NCBI GenBank assembly: GCA_033127725.1
Contig: AP026798.1
Coordinates: 1,860,001 to 1,924,000, forward strand
Length of the DNA stretch: 64,000 bases
Source: Bombiscardovia nodaiensis
GTDB taxonomy: Bacteria; Actinomycetota; Actinomycetes; Actinomycetales; Bifidobacteriaceae
Direction: 5' to 3'
Part shown: one piece after another, positions 17,854 to 26,719 of the stretch
Position numbering within the stretch: the first letter of the stretch is position 1
Layout of the letters: each line of letters begins with the position of its first letter
Position numbers and translations under genes: made by a program
Notes under the pieces: model-generated
Told to the model about the DNA's origin: nothing
The model's database searches: none
The model's input: the letters and a program-made list of their open reading frames with translations, nothing else

Positions 17854-17886
17854 AATGAGGGCAGTACCTTACGCACTGCCCTCATT
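17854..17886 (-). terminator. terminator between murA and plsC
   Basis: AATGAGGGCAGT (17854-17865) and ACTGCCCTCATT (17875-17886) form a perfect 12-bp stem with a 9-base loop about 30 bases after the murA stop. The T-poor tail on the minus strand is imperfect; the stem is nearly symmetrical and could act in both directions. Confidence 0.65.
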
Positions 17887-17915
17887 ATTTACTTGCAAAA
17901 GTAAAGTATTGAGCC

Positions 17916-19247
17916 CTAGTCGATATCAGCACCCAGAGCCACGAGCTTGTCACGGAAGTCCTCATAGCCGCGGTCAATGAGCGAAATACCGCGCACATCG
18001 GAGGGGCCCTGGGCGGTCAGAGCTGCAATCAAGTGGCTGAACCCACCGCGCAGGTCCGGCACGTCAATATCTTGCCCCTGCAAGGGTGTGGGGCCGAAGA
18101 TGACGGCTGAGTGTTCGAAGTTGCGCTGCTGGAAGCGGCAGGGCAAGGACCCCAAGCACTCCTTGTAGAGCTGAATGGTGGCCCCCATCTGCACCAGGGG
18201 CTTGGTGAAGCCAAAGCGGTTCTCGTAGACCGTCTCGTGCACAATCGACAGGCCCTTGGCCTGGGTCAGCGCCACCACCAGCGGCTGCTGCCAGTCGGTC
18301 ATGAAACCAGGGTGTACGTCAGTCTCGATGGCCACAGGCTTTAAGTCACCGCCCGGGTGCCAGAAGCGAATACCGTCGTCGCGCACGTCGAACTCGCCGC
18401 CAATCTTGCGGAACACGTTCAAGAAGGTCATCATGTCGGGCTGCTGGGCACCGCCCACGAAGATGTCGCCGTGCGTGGCCAGGGCCGCGGAAGCCCAGGA
18501 AGCTGCCTCAATCCGGTCGGGCAGGGCCGTGTGCCGGTAGCCCTTCAGAGCAGGAACGCCCTCAACGCGAATCGTGCGGTCCACGTCCACAGAAATCTGC
18601 GCGCCCATCTTCTGCAAGACAGCCACCAGGTCCATAATTTCTGGCTCCGTGGCAGCACCCGAAAGCTCGGTCTTGCCCTCGGCAAGTACGGCCGCCAGCA
18701 GGGTCTGCTCCGTAGCGCCAACGGAAGGGTAGGGCAGGTGAATTTTTGCCCCATGCAGCCCGTCTGGAGCCGTAATATGAATGCCAGCCTCGTGTTCCTT
18801 GTCCACCTTGGCGCCCAACTTACGCAGGGTATCCAGGTGGAAGTCGATAGGCCTGGAGCCAATCTTGCAGCCGCCCAGGGCCGGGATAAAGGCCTCACCC
18901 AGTCGGTGCAGGAGGGGGCCCGAGAAGAGGATGGGAATACGGGAAGAGCCGGAGAGCGTGTCCACGTCGGCCACATCGGCCAGCTCAACATGGGAGGCGT
19001 CAATCGTGACAACCCCGTCTTTGGCCTGCACATCCACTCCCACGCCATGCAAGCGCAGGAGGTCGGAAACCACCTGAACGTCGCGGATTTCCGGCACATT
19101 CTTCAAAACTGAAACATCGGGAGCCAGCAGGGCTGCCACCATAGCCTTAGAGACGAAGTTCTTGGCGCCGCGCACCTGGATGCTGCCGCCTAAAGGCTTG
19201 CCGCCTACGACGTGTAAGACGTCTTGCTGGGATTCCACTGTAGCCAT
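17916..19247 (-). CDS. murA: UDP-N-acetylglucosamine 1-carboxyvinyltransferase
   Basis: Cytosolic enzyme for the first committed step of peptidoglycan synthesis, transferring enolpyruvate from PEP to UDP-GlcNAc. The 443-residue protein has the EPSP-synthase fold with N-terminal GAKNFVSKAM and the active loop GGCKIGSRPIDFH. The loop has Cys where mycobacterial MurA has Asp; Cys is the target of fosfomycin, so a fosfomycin-sensitive active site is predicted. AGAGGAGCGGG precedes the ATG at 19247, giving a start eight codons inside the longest frame. It stands upstream of plsC-gpsA-ddl in the order known from bifidobacteria. Confidence 0.95.
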   Translation of the reverse strand: MATVESQQDVLHVVGGKPLGGSIQVRGAKNFVSKAMVAALLAPDVSVLKNVPEIRDVQVVSDLLRLHGVGVDVQAKDGVVTIDASHVELADVADVDTLSGSSRIPILFSGPLLHRLGEAFIPALGGCKIGSRPIDFHLDTLRKLGAKVDKEHEAGIHITAPDGLHGAKIHLPYPSVGATEQTLLAAVLAEGKTELSGAATEPEIMDLVAVLQKMGAQISVDVDRTIRVEGVPALKGYRHTALPDRIEAASWASAALATHGDIFVGGAQQPDMMTFLNVFRKIGGEFDVRDDGIRFWHPGGDLKPVAIETDVHPGFMTDWQQPLVVALTQAKGLSIVHETVYENRFGFTKPLVQMGATIQLYKECLGSLPCRFQQRNFEHSAVIFGPTPLQGQDIDVPDLRGGFSHLIAALTAQGPSDVRGISLIDRGYEDFRDKLVALGADID

Positions 19248-19460
19248 TCCCGCTCCTCTTGTGCGCGCCACGCACCCTCTTGAACCGGCGCGTGAAAACC
19301 GTACTACTTCAACTATTGCTCAGTTTGCCACAGGGACTGTAAGTGTCAGGTGAAAATGCGCGCGTAGCTCAATACGCTCCCAGCGCACCAGAGCGGGTTG
19401 CGCGGGAGCAGGCGCAGGAAGCCTCTGCTAGTTGGCAAGTGGCCCCTTATTTGCCGCCGG

Positions 19461-20600
19461 TCACAGACCCATTTGGGCACCGACAGGCGCGAATTCCAGT
19501 GCTGTAATTGCCACCTGCAGCACGAGATAGACAATGAACCACAAGCCCGCCCAAGAGCCGTAAATACCCTTGTAAGCACGATTGCTCTCAATAAAGGCGC
19601 GAATACGTACCCGGCCCAGGTAGACCACCAGAAGGCCCAGGAGAATGCCCACCACAATCATGGCCAAATTCGCCCAATCCTGAGCCTGCGTCGGCAACTT
19701 ATCAAGAATAAAGCCGAGCACATTGGAAATCACCAAATTGTTGACAATGTGCAGCAACATGGACCAGAAAATCGAGTACTCGCAGGCAACATAGCCTAGG
19801 ACCAAGCCGACGCAGAAGGCAAAGAGCCCCTGGGAGAGGTCGGCGTGGAAGAAGCCAAACATGGCGGCGGAGGTGACGATGGCGAAGACCTTGCCGTAGC
19901 GCTTCAAGGCATTCATAATCACGCCGCGGAAGATAATTTCCTCCACGATCGGCCCAAAGAAGGAGGCGTACACGAACATAGCCACCGTTCCAGAGGCCGC
20001 GTCAATGAGCTCGCTGGTAGTGGTGGCTTTGAACTGGAGGCGATCCAGCACCCAAGTAAAGCCCATGTCGTAGATGGACGAGATAGCCTGCCCAGTGAAG
20101 AGCAGGGCCACCGCACCCAGGAACACCCAGAGCGTCATCTGGTGCTCCCGCCGGTGGAAAATGCCCTCCGTACTAGTATCGGCAATCTGCGCCTTGTGCG
20201 TCAGCACCCAAAACACGAACGCCGTAGCCACGCAGGTGAGGTTCATGAGCCCCGCAGCAGGACCGTTGAGCTGGGAGAGCGCCGTGTCGATTGAGATAAC
20301 CTGCCGACGCATGCTCTGCAAAATAATTTGGAAGGCCACCGCCACCGCGGGCCCAATGAGCTGCATGACCACCAGGTACAAGATGAGAGAGCCGGCTTGT
20401 TGGTTCAAACTGGCGCGAATCCGAGCGAGAGGCACAACCGGCGCCGCCGGGACTACCGAGCGGACGGGCGTAGCAAGGACAGCAGCAGTTTGCGCCCCTG
20501 TGGCGCTACCAGCGCTACCAACAGCCAACCTGCGCTCAGCCCTTTGCGCATCGGGCTGCGTGCCCCCCTGCTCCTTCGAGGCCTTCTGTGGCCATTTCAT
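19461..20600 (-). CDS. CPBP-family intramembrane metalloprotease (CAAX protease-like), copy 1
   Basis: A 379-residue polytopic membrane protein. Three conserved membrane motifs are seen in order: EEIIFRG (E-E-x3-R), FGFFHAD (F-x3-H) and HIVNN (H-x3-N), the predicted zinc ligands of the Abi/CPBP family. Some members process peptides or give bacteriocin immunity, and others act on surface proteins. An acidic, Ala-rich cytosolic N-terminus of about 65 residues precedes the first membrane segment. GAGAGGGGCGG precedes the ATG. The next gene upstream is a paralogue of identical length, so the pair arose by duplication and may work together. The substrate is unknown. Confidence 0.85.
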   Translation of the reverse strand: MKWPQKASKEQGGTQPDAQRAERRLAVGSAGSATGAQTAAVLATPVRSVVPAAPVVPLARIRASLNQQAGSLILYLVVMQLIGPAVAVAFQIILQSMRRQVISIDTALSQLNGPAAGLMNLTCVATAFVFWVLTHKAQIADTSTEGIFHRREHQMTLWVFLGAVALLFTGQAISSIYDMGFTWVLDRLQFKATTTSELIDAASGTVAMFVYASFFGPIVEEIIFRGVIMNALKRYGKVFAIVTSAAMFGFFHADLSQGLFAFCVGLVLGYVACEYSIFWSMLLHIVNNLVISNVLGFILDKLPTQAQDWANLAMIVVGILLGLLVVYLGRVRIRAFIESNRAYKGIYGSWAGLWFIVYLVLQVAITALEFAPVGAQMGL

Positions 20601-20746
20601 AGCCGCCCCTCTCTATGTTGGTGAATCGTATACCTCTACCCTGCAAGTGCAATGAGAAGCGGCAAGTCCCCACGCGCCACCCTCTAGCTCTCTAGTTTAA
20701 CGCGACCCCGCCTACGCAACTGGCAGCAGCAACTGACGGGGCGGAT

Positions 20747-21886
20747 TTACTGGTAGAGCCGCCAAATAATGAGCGCAATTTGGATGGCGCACACCAGCAG
20801 GAACCAAGGCGTGGCCCAGCTGGCGTACAAGTTCGGCGCCCGGTCCCAGCTGCTGCGGAAACCGGCCAAAAGCCTGCGATTCACATACAAGGCCACCAGA
20901 GCCAGCACCACAACCAGTAGCCAAAAAACCCGCTGCCCCCAGACCGCGCCCATGGGGCTCAAACCCCACCATTTGCAGGACAGCACCAGCAGGTAGGGCA
21001 GGTAGGTGGCGGCGAGATTGCTGCCGATGTGCAGGAAAATGGGCCAGATGAGCGAGTACTCGCAGCCCAAGAAACCGAGAATCAACCCCAGCAGGAAGGC
21101 AAAAAAGCCCTGCATGAGGTTGCCGTGTAAGAGGGCAAAGAGGAAGGAGGAGGTGAGGACCGCAAAGAGCTTGCCGTAGCGCTTGAGGCTAGAGAGAATA
21201 GCGCCACGGAAGACCACTTCCTCTACCACCGGCCCCCACAGGCAGCTATAGAGGAGGAGGGGCAGGGAGAATCCGGGCGAGCTCAAGATGCCCAGCGCAG
21301 AAAAATCGGAGTCGCCCACGCGGCCAATCGTGGTTTGCACGCCCAAGTCGTAGAGCCTGGAGATAGCCTGGGCTGCGAGCGCCAAGACCACCACACTCAC
21401 AGCCACCTGCGCGCTCATGCGACGGGAGGAACGGTGGAAGACGCCGTAGGGGCCCGGATCGCACACCTGCGAGCGCCGGTAGACAATTGTAAAGCCGAAA
21501 GCCACAGCCGTGCTCACCAGGTAAATCACGACCAGCGACCACCCATTCAGGCTGGTAGCCGTGCGCTCAACCGAGAACACATGCGACTGAGACCAGCGGT
21601 AGAGGGTGACGAGGATAACCCCCAGCGCATACCCCACCAGCTGCATAGCAATCAAATATAAAAAAACAAAGACGGATTCGTTGTCCACCTGCCGCCGCAC
21701 AAGCTTGACAGCGACTTTCGACAGCGCCCGACGTGGGCCGGCAGAAGCGCTCGAGTCCAGGCTCAATTCCTGGCTCGGGTCTGGGAAGTTAGCAGCAGCA
21801 TCTTGGCTGAGCCCCTGCTCAGGGTTGGCATGACGCAAGCGCTGGCGCTCAAGCCCAGCAGCATTCCTTGCGTGCTTACCCTTCAT
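20747..21886 (-). CDS. CPBP-family intramembrane metalloprotease, copy 2
   Basis: Paralogue of the next gene downstream, also 379 residues, with the same order of motifs: EEVVFRG, FALLHGN and HIGSN. The stretch SLKRYGKLFAVLTSS matches copy 1 closely (ALKRYGKVFAIVTSA), while the N- and C-terminal parts have diverged. All three predicted metal-binding motifs are kept, so neither copy looks decayed. Only a weak GATGGGA stands before the ATG at 21886. It diverges from the IclR regulator at 22143 across 256 bases, so that regulator may control it; this is inference. Confidence 0.83.
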   Translation of the reverse strand: MKGKHARNAAGLERQRLRHANPEQGLSQDAAANFPDPSQELSLDSSASAGPRRALSKVAVKLVRRQVDNESVFVFLYLIAMQLVGYALGVILVTLYRWSQSHVFSVERTATSLNGWSLVVIYLVSTAVAFGFTIVYRRSQVCDPGPYGVFHRSSRRMSAQVAVSVVVLALAAQAISRLYDLGVQTTIGRVGDSDFSALGILSSPGFSLPLLLYSCLWGPVVEEVVFRGAILSSLKRYGKLFAVLTSSFLFALLHGNLMQGFFAFLLGLILGFLGCEYSLIWPIFLHIGSNLAATYLPYLLVLSCKWWGLSPMGAVWGQRVFWLLVVVLALVALYVNRRLLAGFRSSWDRAPNLYASWATPWFLLVCAIQIALIIWRLYQ

Positions 21887-22142
21887 ACGTTCCCATCACT
21901 CACGGCTCCGCCCATGCGAGAGCTCTGGGCCTGTACTGCGTGCAAGCCGCGGCACCAGTTTACCAGCTATTTGCGGCAAACCTGCCGTTTTGCAGCGCTT
22001 TTTGCCAACAATATCGCCAGCCAGCAGCTTCGAGCCCCGGCCCAATGCCCGAAAGTCTGCTCGGCATTTGTAACGAGCATATTGCGGGCGGTAACAATTT
22101 GGACTTCAAGTGTTCACATAGTGAGACCTACGATTAGAGAGT

Positions 22143-23000
22143 ATGGCACAATCTTCACAATCTTCAGCTGCATACCATACCTTCTTCCACGATGCGCGAG
22201 ACGACGTGGGCCCGCAACATATATGGCCTGATGAGGCAGAGTCGGCGGCCAGTATGCAAACGGGCGTAGGCGTGCTCGACAAGGCCGTCAGAATTTTAGA
22301 GGCCCTCCAGTCCGGCTCCGTGAGCTTGGGACAACTCGTCAAAGCCACAGGCCTGGCCCGGCCCACTGTGCACCGCCTTGCCACAGCCCTCGAGCAGCAT
22401 CGCTTCGTGTGCCGAGACGAGCAGGGACACTACACGCTTGGCTCGCGCTTTGGGGAATTAGCAGCCGCCGCTGGCGAAGACCGCCTCTTGAACGCTGCCG
22501 GTCCCATCTTGCACACCTTACGCAATCGCACTGGCGAGTCCGCCCAAATTTTCCGGCGCGAAGGCGACCACCGTATCTGCATAGCCTGCGACGACCGACC
22601 CAGCGGCCTGCGCAATTCCATTCCGACTGGCGCCGTGCTGCCCATGCACGCCGGGGCTGCCGCGCAGATTTTGCTTGCCTGGGACGCCCCCGAGCGCATC
22701 CACCAGGTGCTCCACCACGCACACTTCAACGCCAGTCGGCTCAACGAAGTGCGCAAACGCGGGTGGGCCGAGTCTGTCAACGAAAACGAACAGGGCGTCT
22801 GCTCCATAGCAGCGCCGATTCGCAACGCCACAGGCCAGGTGATGGCAGCCATCTCCATCTCCGGTCCCCTCGAGCGGATGAGCCAGGCACCCGGCCGCCA
22901 CTACGCTCCCCTAGTGATGGCTGCAGGCAGGTACCTGAGCGATGCCCTCAAGCGGGCTTCCTCTGGCCTGACAGAAGGCAAAGGCAGCAGCAGCCTCTAG
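22143..23000 (+). CDS. IclR-family regulator, LtbR/NdgR/AreB-like
   Basis: A 285-residue DNA-binding protein. The winged helix-turn-helix lies at about 42-100 (VLDKAVRILEAL, then LVKATGLARPTVHRLATAL), followed by an IclR effector domain with TGESAQIFRR, RPSGLRNSIPTGA and LPMHAGAAAQILLAW. This wording is typical of the actinobacterial LtbR/NdgR group, which controls leuCD and other amino-acid genes. The N-terminal 38 residues lack conservation; a second start at the Met before GVGVLDKAVR is possible. No leuC or leuD gene is next to it here. Its last four bases overlap the convergent phosphoesterase gene. Confidence 0.88.
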   Translation: MAQSSQSSAAYHTFFHDARDDVGPQHIWPDEAESAASMQTGVGVLDKAVRILEALQSGSVSLGQLVKATGLARPTVHRLATALEQHRFVCRDEQGHYTLGSRFGELAAAAGEDRLLNAAGPILHTLRNRTGESAQIFRREGDHRICIACDDRPSGLRNSIPTGAVLPMHAGAAAQILLAWDAPERIHQVLHHAHFNASRLNEVRKRGWAESVNENEQGVCSIAAPIRNATGQVMAAISISGPLERMSQAPGRHYAPLVMAAGRYLSDALKRASSGLTEGKGSSSL

Positions 23001-24496
23001 TCCTTCTTGCAACGCGAGCCCAGCGATGTAGCCAGACTTGCCACGAGTGTGGCCAAGCCGCCAGCTACGATGCCTGGCTTACGCAGCAAATCAAAAGCCT
23101 CACCCTTCGAGGTAGGCATGTAGCTCATAGCAAACGTGTAGGCCTTGTGCGAGCTGGGTCGGCCCACGATTTGCCCAAACTCCAGGAGCTGTGTGCGCGG
23201 GCTGTAGGGGTGGCGAATATCGAACTCAAAGAGGCGGGCAGCGCGCTTGGCGGGCGGAGGTCCGTATGAGCCGAAACCGCAAGTGGGAGTAGCACCTAGA
23301 GTCACACCGTCGACAGGGCCCACGAAGCCGTTGCGGTGGTCATGGCCAGCGAAGAGGGCAAAGTAGCCGTTCTTCTTCAATATAGCGAACTCGCCGCTGT
23401 CGTGGTCCGGGCAGGAGACGCCCTCACCCAAGAAGGAACCTGGCAGGGTTTTCGACTCGTCGAGCACAAAACAGGCGGCATCAAAGGAACGATAGCCCTG
23501 AATCGCGTGAGCCGTGGTGGCTGGGACCGGCTGCAGGAGCCGATAAAACTGCGGCAGAGGCATGTGCTGAAAGACCATAGATGGACGGCCCAACTGAGCG
23601 GGAACCTGCCCCAGAAAGTCCAGGGCCCGCCTTGAAGGAGCCCCATAACCGCCCTGCTTGGCGTAGTCCCCGGAGTCAACCAAGACCAGGCTCAAGACCG
23701 GCTCACGGCCCTCCCCGTCGGCCACCGGCAGCGCGAAGGTGCCCGGCTCGCAGGCGTAACCCTCCTGGCGGTCCAGACCGGAGGCAGGCAGGGGGCGCGG
23801 GTGTCCAGGTTGGGCGGCCGCAGTAGCCTCTGGATTCAAACAGCCCGGAAACTCCCGGTAGATAGCGTCCATCTGGTCGGTGTCGAGCCCGCACTGGAAG
23901 TCGTGGTTGCCATAGGTCACCGCAAAGGGGATGCCGCGCTCCACCAGTGGAGCCACGATCTGCTCGATGGTATGGCGGACGGCTTCGGCACTGGCCTGAA
24001 GTTCCTGCTCCCTGCGGCGGTCGGCCGTCAGCTGTATGTCCTGGCTGCTGTCCTTGCTCTCGCTGCTCTCGCCGTTTGCAGCGCCCGAACCCGTGTCGTC
24101 GCCCAATTCGCCCCGTTTGGGCCCGCTAGAGAGCCCCTGAATGGTCTGCCCCACCCAGCGCCCCATCGACAGGCCAGCCGAGTAGACCGAATCGAGCGGC
24201 GTAGACCAGCGGCGCTTGCGGAAGGTTTTTTCGTAAGCCGTGTCGTAGCCAGCAATTTGGTTGCCAGTGAAGACGACCAGGTCGGGCCGGGCAGCATCGC
24301 AGGCCGCTGCAATCAGGCGAACCGTGTCGGGCGAGACCTTGGGCCCCTCCTGCACATCGGCCAGTTGGAGCACGCGAAACTTGCCGGAATGGTGGAATTG
24401 CAGGCGCCCCAGCCGGGCAGAAATCGAGAGCGGCCGTCCGTCTTCGTTGGCGGCGGCAACTTGCTGGGCTTTCAAAAGGTAGTGTGCTTGACTCAT
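22997..24496 (-). CDS. calcineurin-like metallophosphoesterase, Dcr2-type
   Basis: A 499-residue phosphoesterase. The motifs are LADVQE (Asp47, with Gln where Asp-x-His is usual), FTGNQ (Asn79 where the metal-bridging Asp of GD is usual), YGNHD (196-199) and GHDH near residue 405. The core is interrupted at about 115-170 by a Ser/Glu/Gly-rich insertion. A hydrophobic helix at the C-terminus (GGLATLVASLATSLG) may hold it at the membrane. No signal peptide is seen. The two changed ligands may reflect a subfamily with different metal use. The substrate is unknown. It is convergent with the IclR gene and separated by about 70 bases from the response regulator. Confidence 0.82.
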   Translation of the reverse strand: MSQAHYLLKAQQVAAANEDGRPLSISARLGRLQFHHSGKFRVLQLADVQEGPKVSPDTVRLIAAACDAARPDLVVFTGNQIAGYDTAYEKTFRKRRWSTPLDSVYSAGLSMGRWVGQTIQGLSSGPKRGELGDDTGSGAANGESSESKDSSQDIQLTADRRREQELQASAEAVRHTIEQIVAPLVERGIPFAVTYGNHDFQCGLDTDQMDAIYREFPGCLNPEATAAAQPGHPRPLPASGLDRQEGYACEPGTFALPVADGEGREPVLSLVLVDSGDYAKQGGYGAPSRRALDFLGQVPAQLGRPSMVFQHMPLPQFYRLLQPVPATTAHAIQGYRSFDAACFVLDESKTLPGSFLGEGVSCPDHDSGEFAILKKNGYFALFAGHDHRNGFVGPVDGVTLGATPTCGFGSYGPPPAKRAARLFEFDIRHPYSPRTQLLEFGQIVGRPSSHKAYTFAMSYMPTSKGEAFDLLRKPGIVAGGLATLVASLATSLGSRCKKD

Positions 24497-24568
24497 ACCC
24501 TAACCCTACTTCACCCACCCCCGCCCCGCCAAGCGCTGCCCACTCTCAGCTCGCCGCGAAGCTGCCAG

Positions 24569-25180
24569 TCACAAGAGGTCATAAGCCGCAGCCACAGCCG
24601 CAGTACGGTCGCTCACACCTAACTTGGCAAAGAGGCGGGAAAAATACGTTTTTACCGTAGTCTCACTGATGAACAGACGACCCGCAATTTGCCGGTTAGT
24701 GAGTCCCTGGGCCGCCAGGCGCAACACTTGGACTTCCTGCTGGGACAGGGTTGGCTGGGGGCCAGCCTGTAAACTTGTCGCCATCACCTGGGCCGCCTGC
24801 GGGTCCAGCACAGTGCGCCCAGAGACCGTGTCTCGTATGGCTTGAGCCAGAACGGCAGGCTCCACATCTTTGAGCAGGTAGCCGTTGGCACCGGCTTCAA
24901 TCGCAGGCAAAATGTCAGTATCTGAGTCGTAGGTGGTCAAAATGAGCACTTTGGGAGCCTGCTGCAAGCTGAGCACCCGCTTGGTCACCTCCGGGCCGTT
25001 CATGTCCGGCATACGCAAGTCAAGCAGGAGGAGGTCGGGCACCTGCTCTCGCACGGCAGCCACGGCTTCGGCACCGCTGCTCGCCTCGGCCACGATATCC
25101 AGGTCGGCGTGTCGGGCCAGGATTGAACGAATACCCTCGCGCACCATCGGATGGTCGTCGGCCATAACGATACGAATCAT
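24569..25180 (-). CDS. NarL/FixJ-family response regulator
   Basis: A 203-residue regulator. The receiver domain has acidic residues Asp8-Asp9, phosphoacceptor Asp54 in LLLDLRMPD, and a conserved Lys late in the domain. A LuxR-type helix-turn-helix follows at about 140-200 (LSQQEVQVLRLAAQGLTNRQIA). It should be phosphorylated by the kinase encoded just upstream, whose stop overlaps this start as ATGA, so the two are translationally coupled. Such pairs in Gram-positives often control efflux pumps or wall-stress genes; the DHA2 exporter next in line upstream is a candidate target. Confidence 0.93.
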   Translation of the reverse strand: MIRIVMADDHPMVREGIRSILARHADLDIVAEASSGAEAVAAVREQVPDLLLLDLRMPDMNGPEVTKRVLSLQQAPKVLILTTYDSDTDILPAIEAGANGYLLKDVEPAVLAQAIRDTVSGRTVLDPQAAQVMATSLQAGPQPTLSQQEVQVLRLAAQGLTNRQIAGRLFISETTVKTYFSRLFAKLGVSDRTAAVAAAYDLL

Positions 25181-26568
25181 TGCTGCCTCCTCTTCTTCTC
25201 CTGCTTCTCCTGCCTGTCCTGCACGACCGGCGAAATAGCGCCGCCCCTGGCACTCGTGAGCCCGTCAGCCGGTGCGCTGCCGAGAGGAAATACTGCCGTA
25301 ATCGTAGTACCTTCCCCCGGCGCAGACTCAATGCTCAGCTGCCCGCCCGTCTCGTAAGCCCGCTTGTGCATATCCTGCAAGCCGTAGCCATGACCCGCCT
25401 GCTGGCCCTGCCGCCGCTGGTCCAGCACGCGCCCCGGGTCAAAGCCCTGACCGTTGTCCTGAATAGTCAACAGGAGACGCGCATGAGCTTGCGGGCCTTC
25501 CACCTGCAATACCAGACGAACCTGGCTGGCGTGGGCATGGTGGACCACATTGGTCACCGCCTCCTGCGTAATGCGCAATAGAGCCACTTCCTGCCTGCGC
25601 TCCAGGGGCGGCAGCTGGCTCAGCAGGTCGCGCTCAACTGCAATCGAACTCTCGCGGGTCGCTCGCTCCAGAGACCGGTTCAGGGCGGTCAGCAGATCCT
25701 TCCCGTCCAAATCAGCGGGCTCCGAACCCGCAATCATCCGTCTGGTGTCGTCCAAGCTGGTCTGAGAGAGCTCGCTGATCATCGTCAGGTGGCGGGTAGC
25801 CTGGAGCATATCATCGCTGACTTCCGCTCTGGCAGCGCGGCTCAGCGCCAAAATTGATGCCAGGGATTGAGCAATCGTGTCATGCATCTCCCGGGCCACG
25901 CGCTCGCGCTCAGCTGCCGCGCCCTCCTGCCGACTCAGCTCTTTAATCATCTCCTGCTGCCGTTCCAGCTGGTCCAAAAGCTGCTGGTTACGGGCGTTCG
26001 TAATGGCGAGCACGTCAAAAGACTTGCCGATGAGAGCAGAGAAGACCACGGTCACGGCAAATAGCATCAGCGAGGAAGGCAGGTCCAGTCCAAAAATACG
26101 CAAACCAACAAATGCCATCAGGCCAAAACCGGCGTTGAGGGCCGTCACGATGGCCAGGGCCGGCAAGTAAGCAAAGGCAATAAAGAGCTGTGGAATGACG
26201 AAAATTTGCGCCAGAATTGCTATGTGATTGAGCCAAGTCGCCGCGAGGGTACAGGCCAGGGCAATCCCCGCAAAACACCAGCCCCTAGCGCCGGTCTTGC
26301 TCACCTGCTCCATGTTCGCAGCGCCCGGCCTGGCATAAACCCGATTCAAAATTGAACTCAGGTAAAACCCGCAGGGCAAGGCAATCAGCAGGGCAGCGAG
26401 GCAGCGATTGGCTAGCGGCGCCGCAGAAAATGCGAAGGAGACCACCAGCACGCAGGCCAGCTCAATCAGAAAGTACCAGTTCCAAGTCACATGAACCTTG
26501 CGCCGCTGGGTCAGCGTCCGAAAGCTTCCAGAGCGCCAATCCGCCGCTTCCTTGCCCATTTGACCCAT
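25177..26568 (-). CDS. sensor histidine kinase, NarL-partner type (HisKA_3)
   Basis: A 463-residue membrane kinase. Five or six membrane segments fill the first 190 residues, then a short coiled region, the HisKA_3 dimerisation helix with phospho-acceptor His in REMHDTIAQS, and an HATPase domain with DNGQGFDPG and GHGYGLQDM. There is no large extracytoplasmic loop, so it probably senses something within the membrane, like DesK- or LiaS-type kinases. AAAGAGAGG precedes the ATG at 26568. A TACACT -10-like element lies about 30 bases upstream, and four 12-bp repeats lie just beyond it. Confidence 0.92.
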   Translation of the reverse strand: MGQMGKEAADWRSGSFRTLTQRRKVHVTWNWYFLIELACVLVVSFAFSAAPLANRCLAALLIALPCGFYLSSILNRVYARPGAANMEQVSKTGARGWCFAGIALACTLAATWLNHIAILAQIFVIPQLFIAFAYLPALAIVTALNAGFGLMAFVGLRIFGLDLPSSLMLFAVTVVFSALIGKSFDVLAITNARNQQLLDQLERQQEMIKELSRQEGAAAERERVAREMHDTIAQSLASILALSRAARAEVSDDMLQATRHLTMISELSQTSLDDTRRMIAGSEPADLDGKDLLTALNRSLERATRESSIAVERDLLSQLPPLERRQEVALLRITQEAVTNVVHHAHASQVRLVLQVEGPQAHARLLLTIQDNGQGFDPGRVLDQRRQGQQAGHGYGLQDMHKRAYETGGQLSIESAPGEGTTITAVFPLGSAPADGLTSARGGAISPVVQDRQEKQEKKRRQQ

Positions 26569-26591
26569 ATTCGGCCTCTCTTTTGCTCTTT

Positions 26592-26602
26592 CTGCCAGTG
26601 TA
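26592..26602 (-). promoter_or_regulatory. possible -10 region of the two-component operon
   Basis: On the minus strand TACACTGGCAG lies about 24 bases before the kinase start. The same TAYACTGGCAG string occurs upstream of the RCC1 gene and of the ThiY-like gene. No good -35 is seen, as expected for an activator-dependent promoter. Confidence 0.4.
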
Positions 26603-26640
26603 TGCTCGAATGAATTCTTATAGTGATGCCTAGCTTGATA

Positions 26641-26688
26641 CTCAGATTCACACTCAGACTAATGCTCAGATTTACACTCAGCTTCACA
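26641..26688 (-). repeat. four tandem 12-bp repeats upstream of the kinase gene
   Basis: CTCAGATTCACA, CTCAGACTAATG, CTCAGATTTACA and CTCAGCTTCACA follow each other without gaps, each starting CTCAG; a weaker fifth copy precedes them. They lie 73-120 bases before the kinase start, just upstream of its likely promoter, on one helix face every 12 bases. They may bind the response regulator (inference). Confidence 0.75.
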
Positions 26689-26719
26689 CGAACCGCTTTT
26701 TTACCCCGCAGAGAACTCT

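Noticed and set aside
20328..20655. Plus-strand frames over the CPBP genes
   Set aside because: They lie opposite membrane protein genes with intact catalytic motifs and have no ribosome sites.
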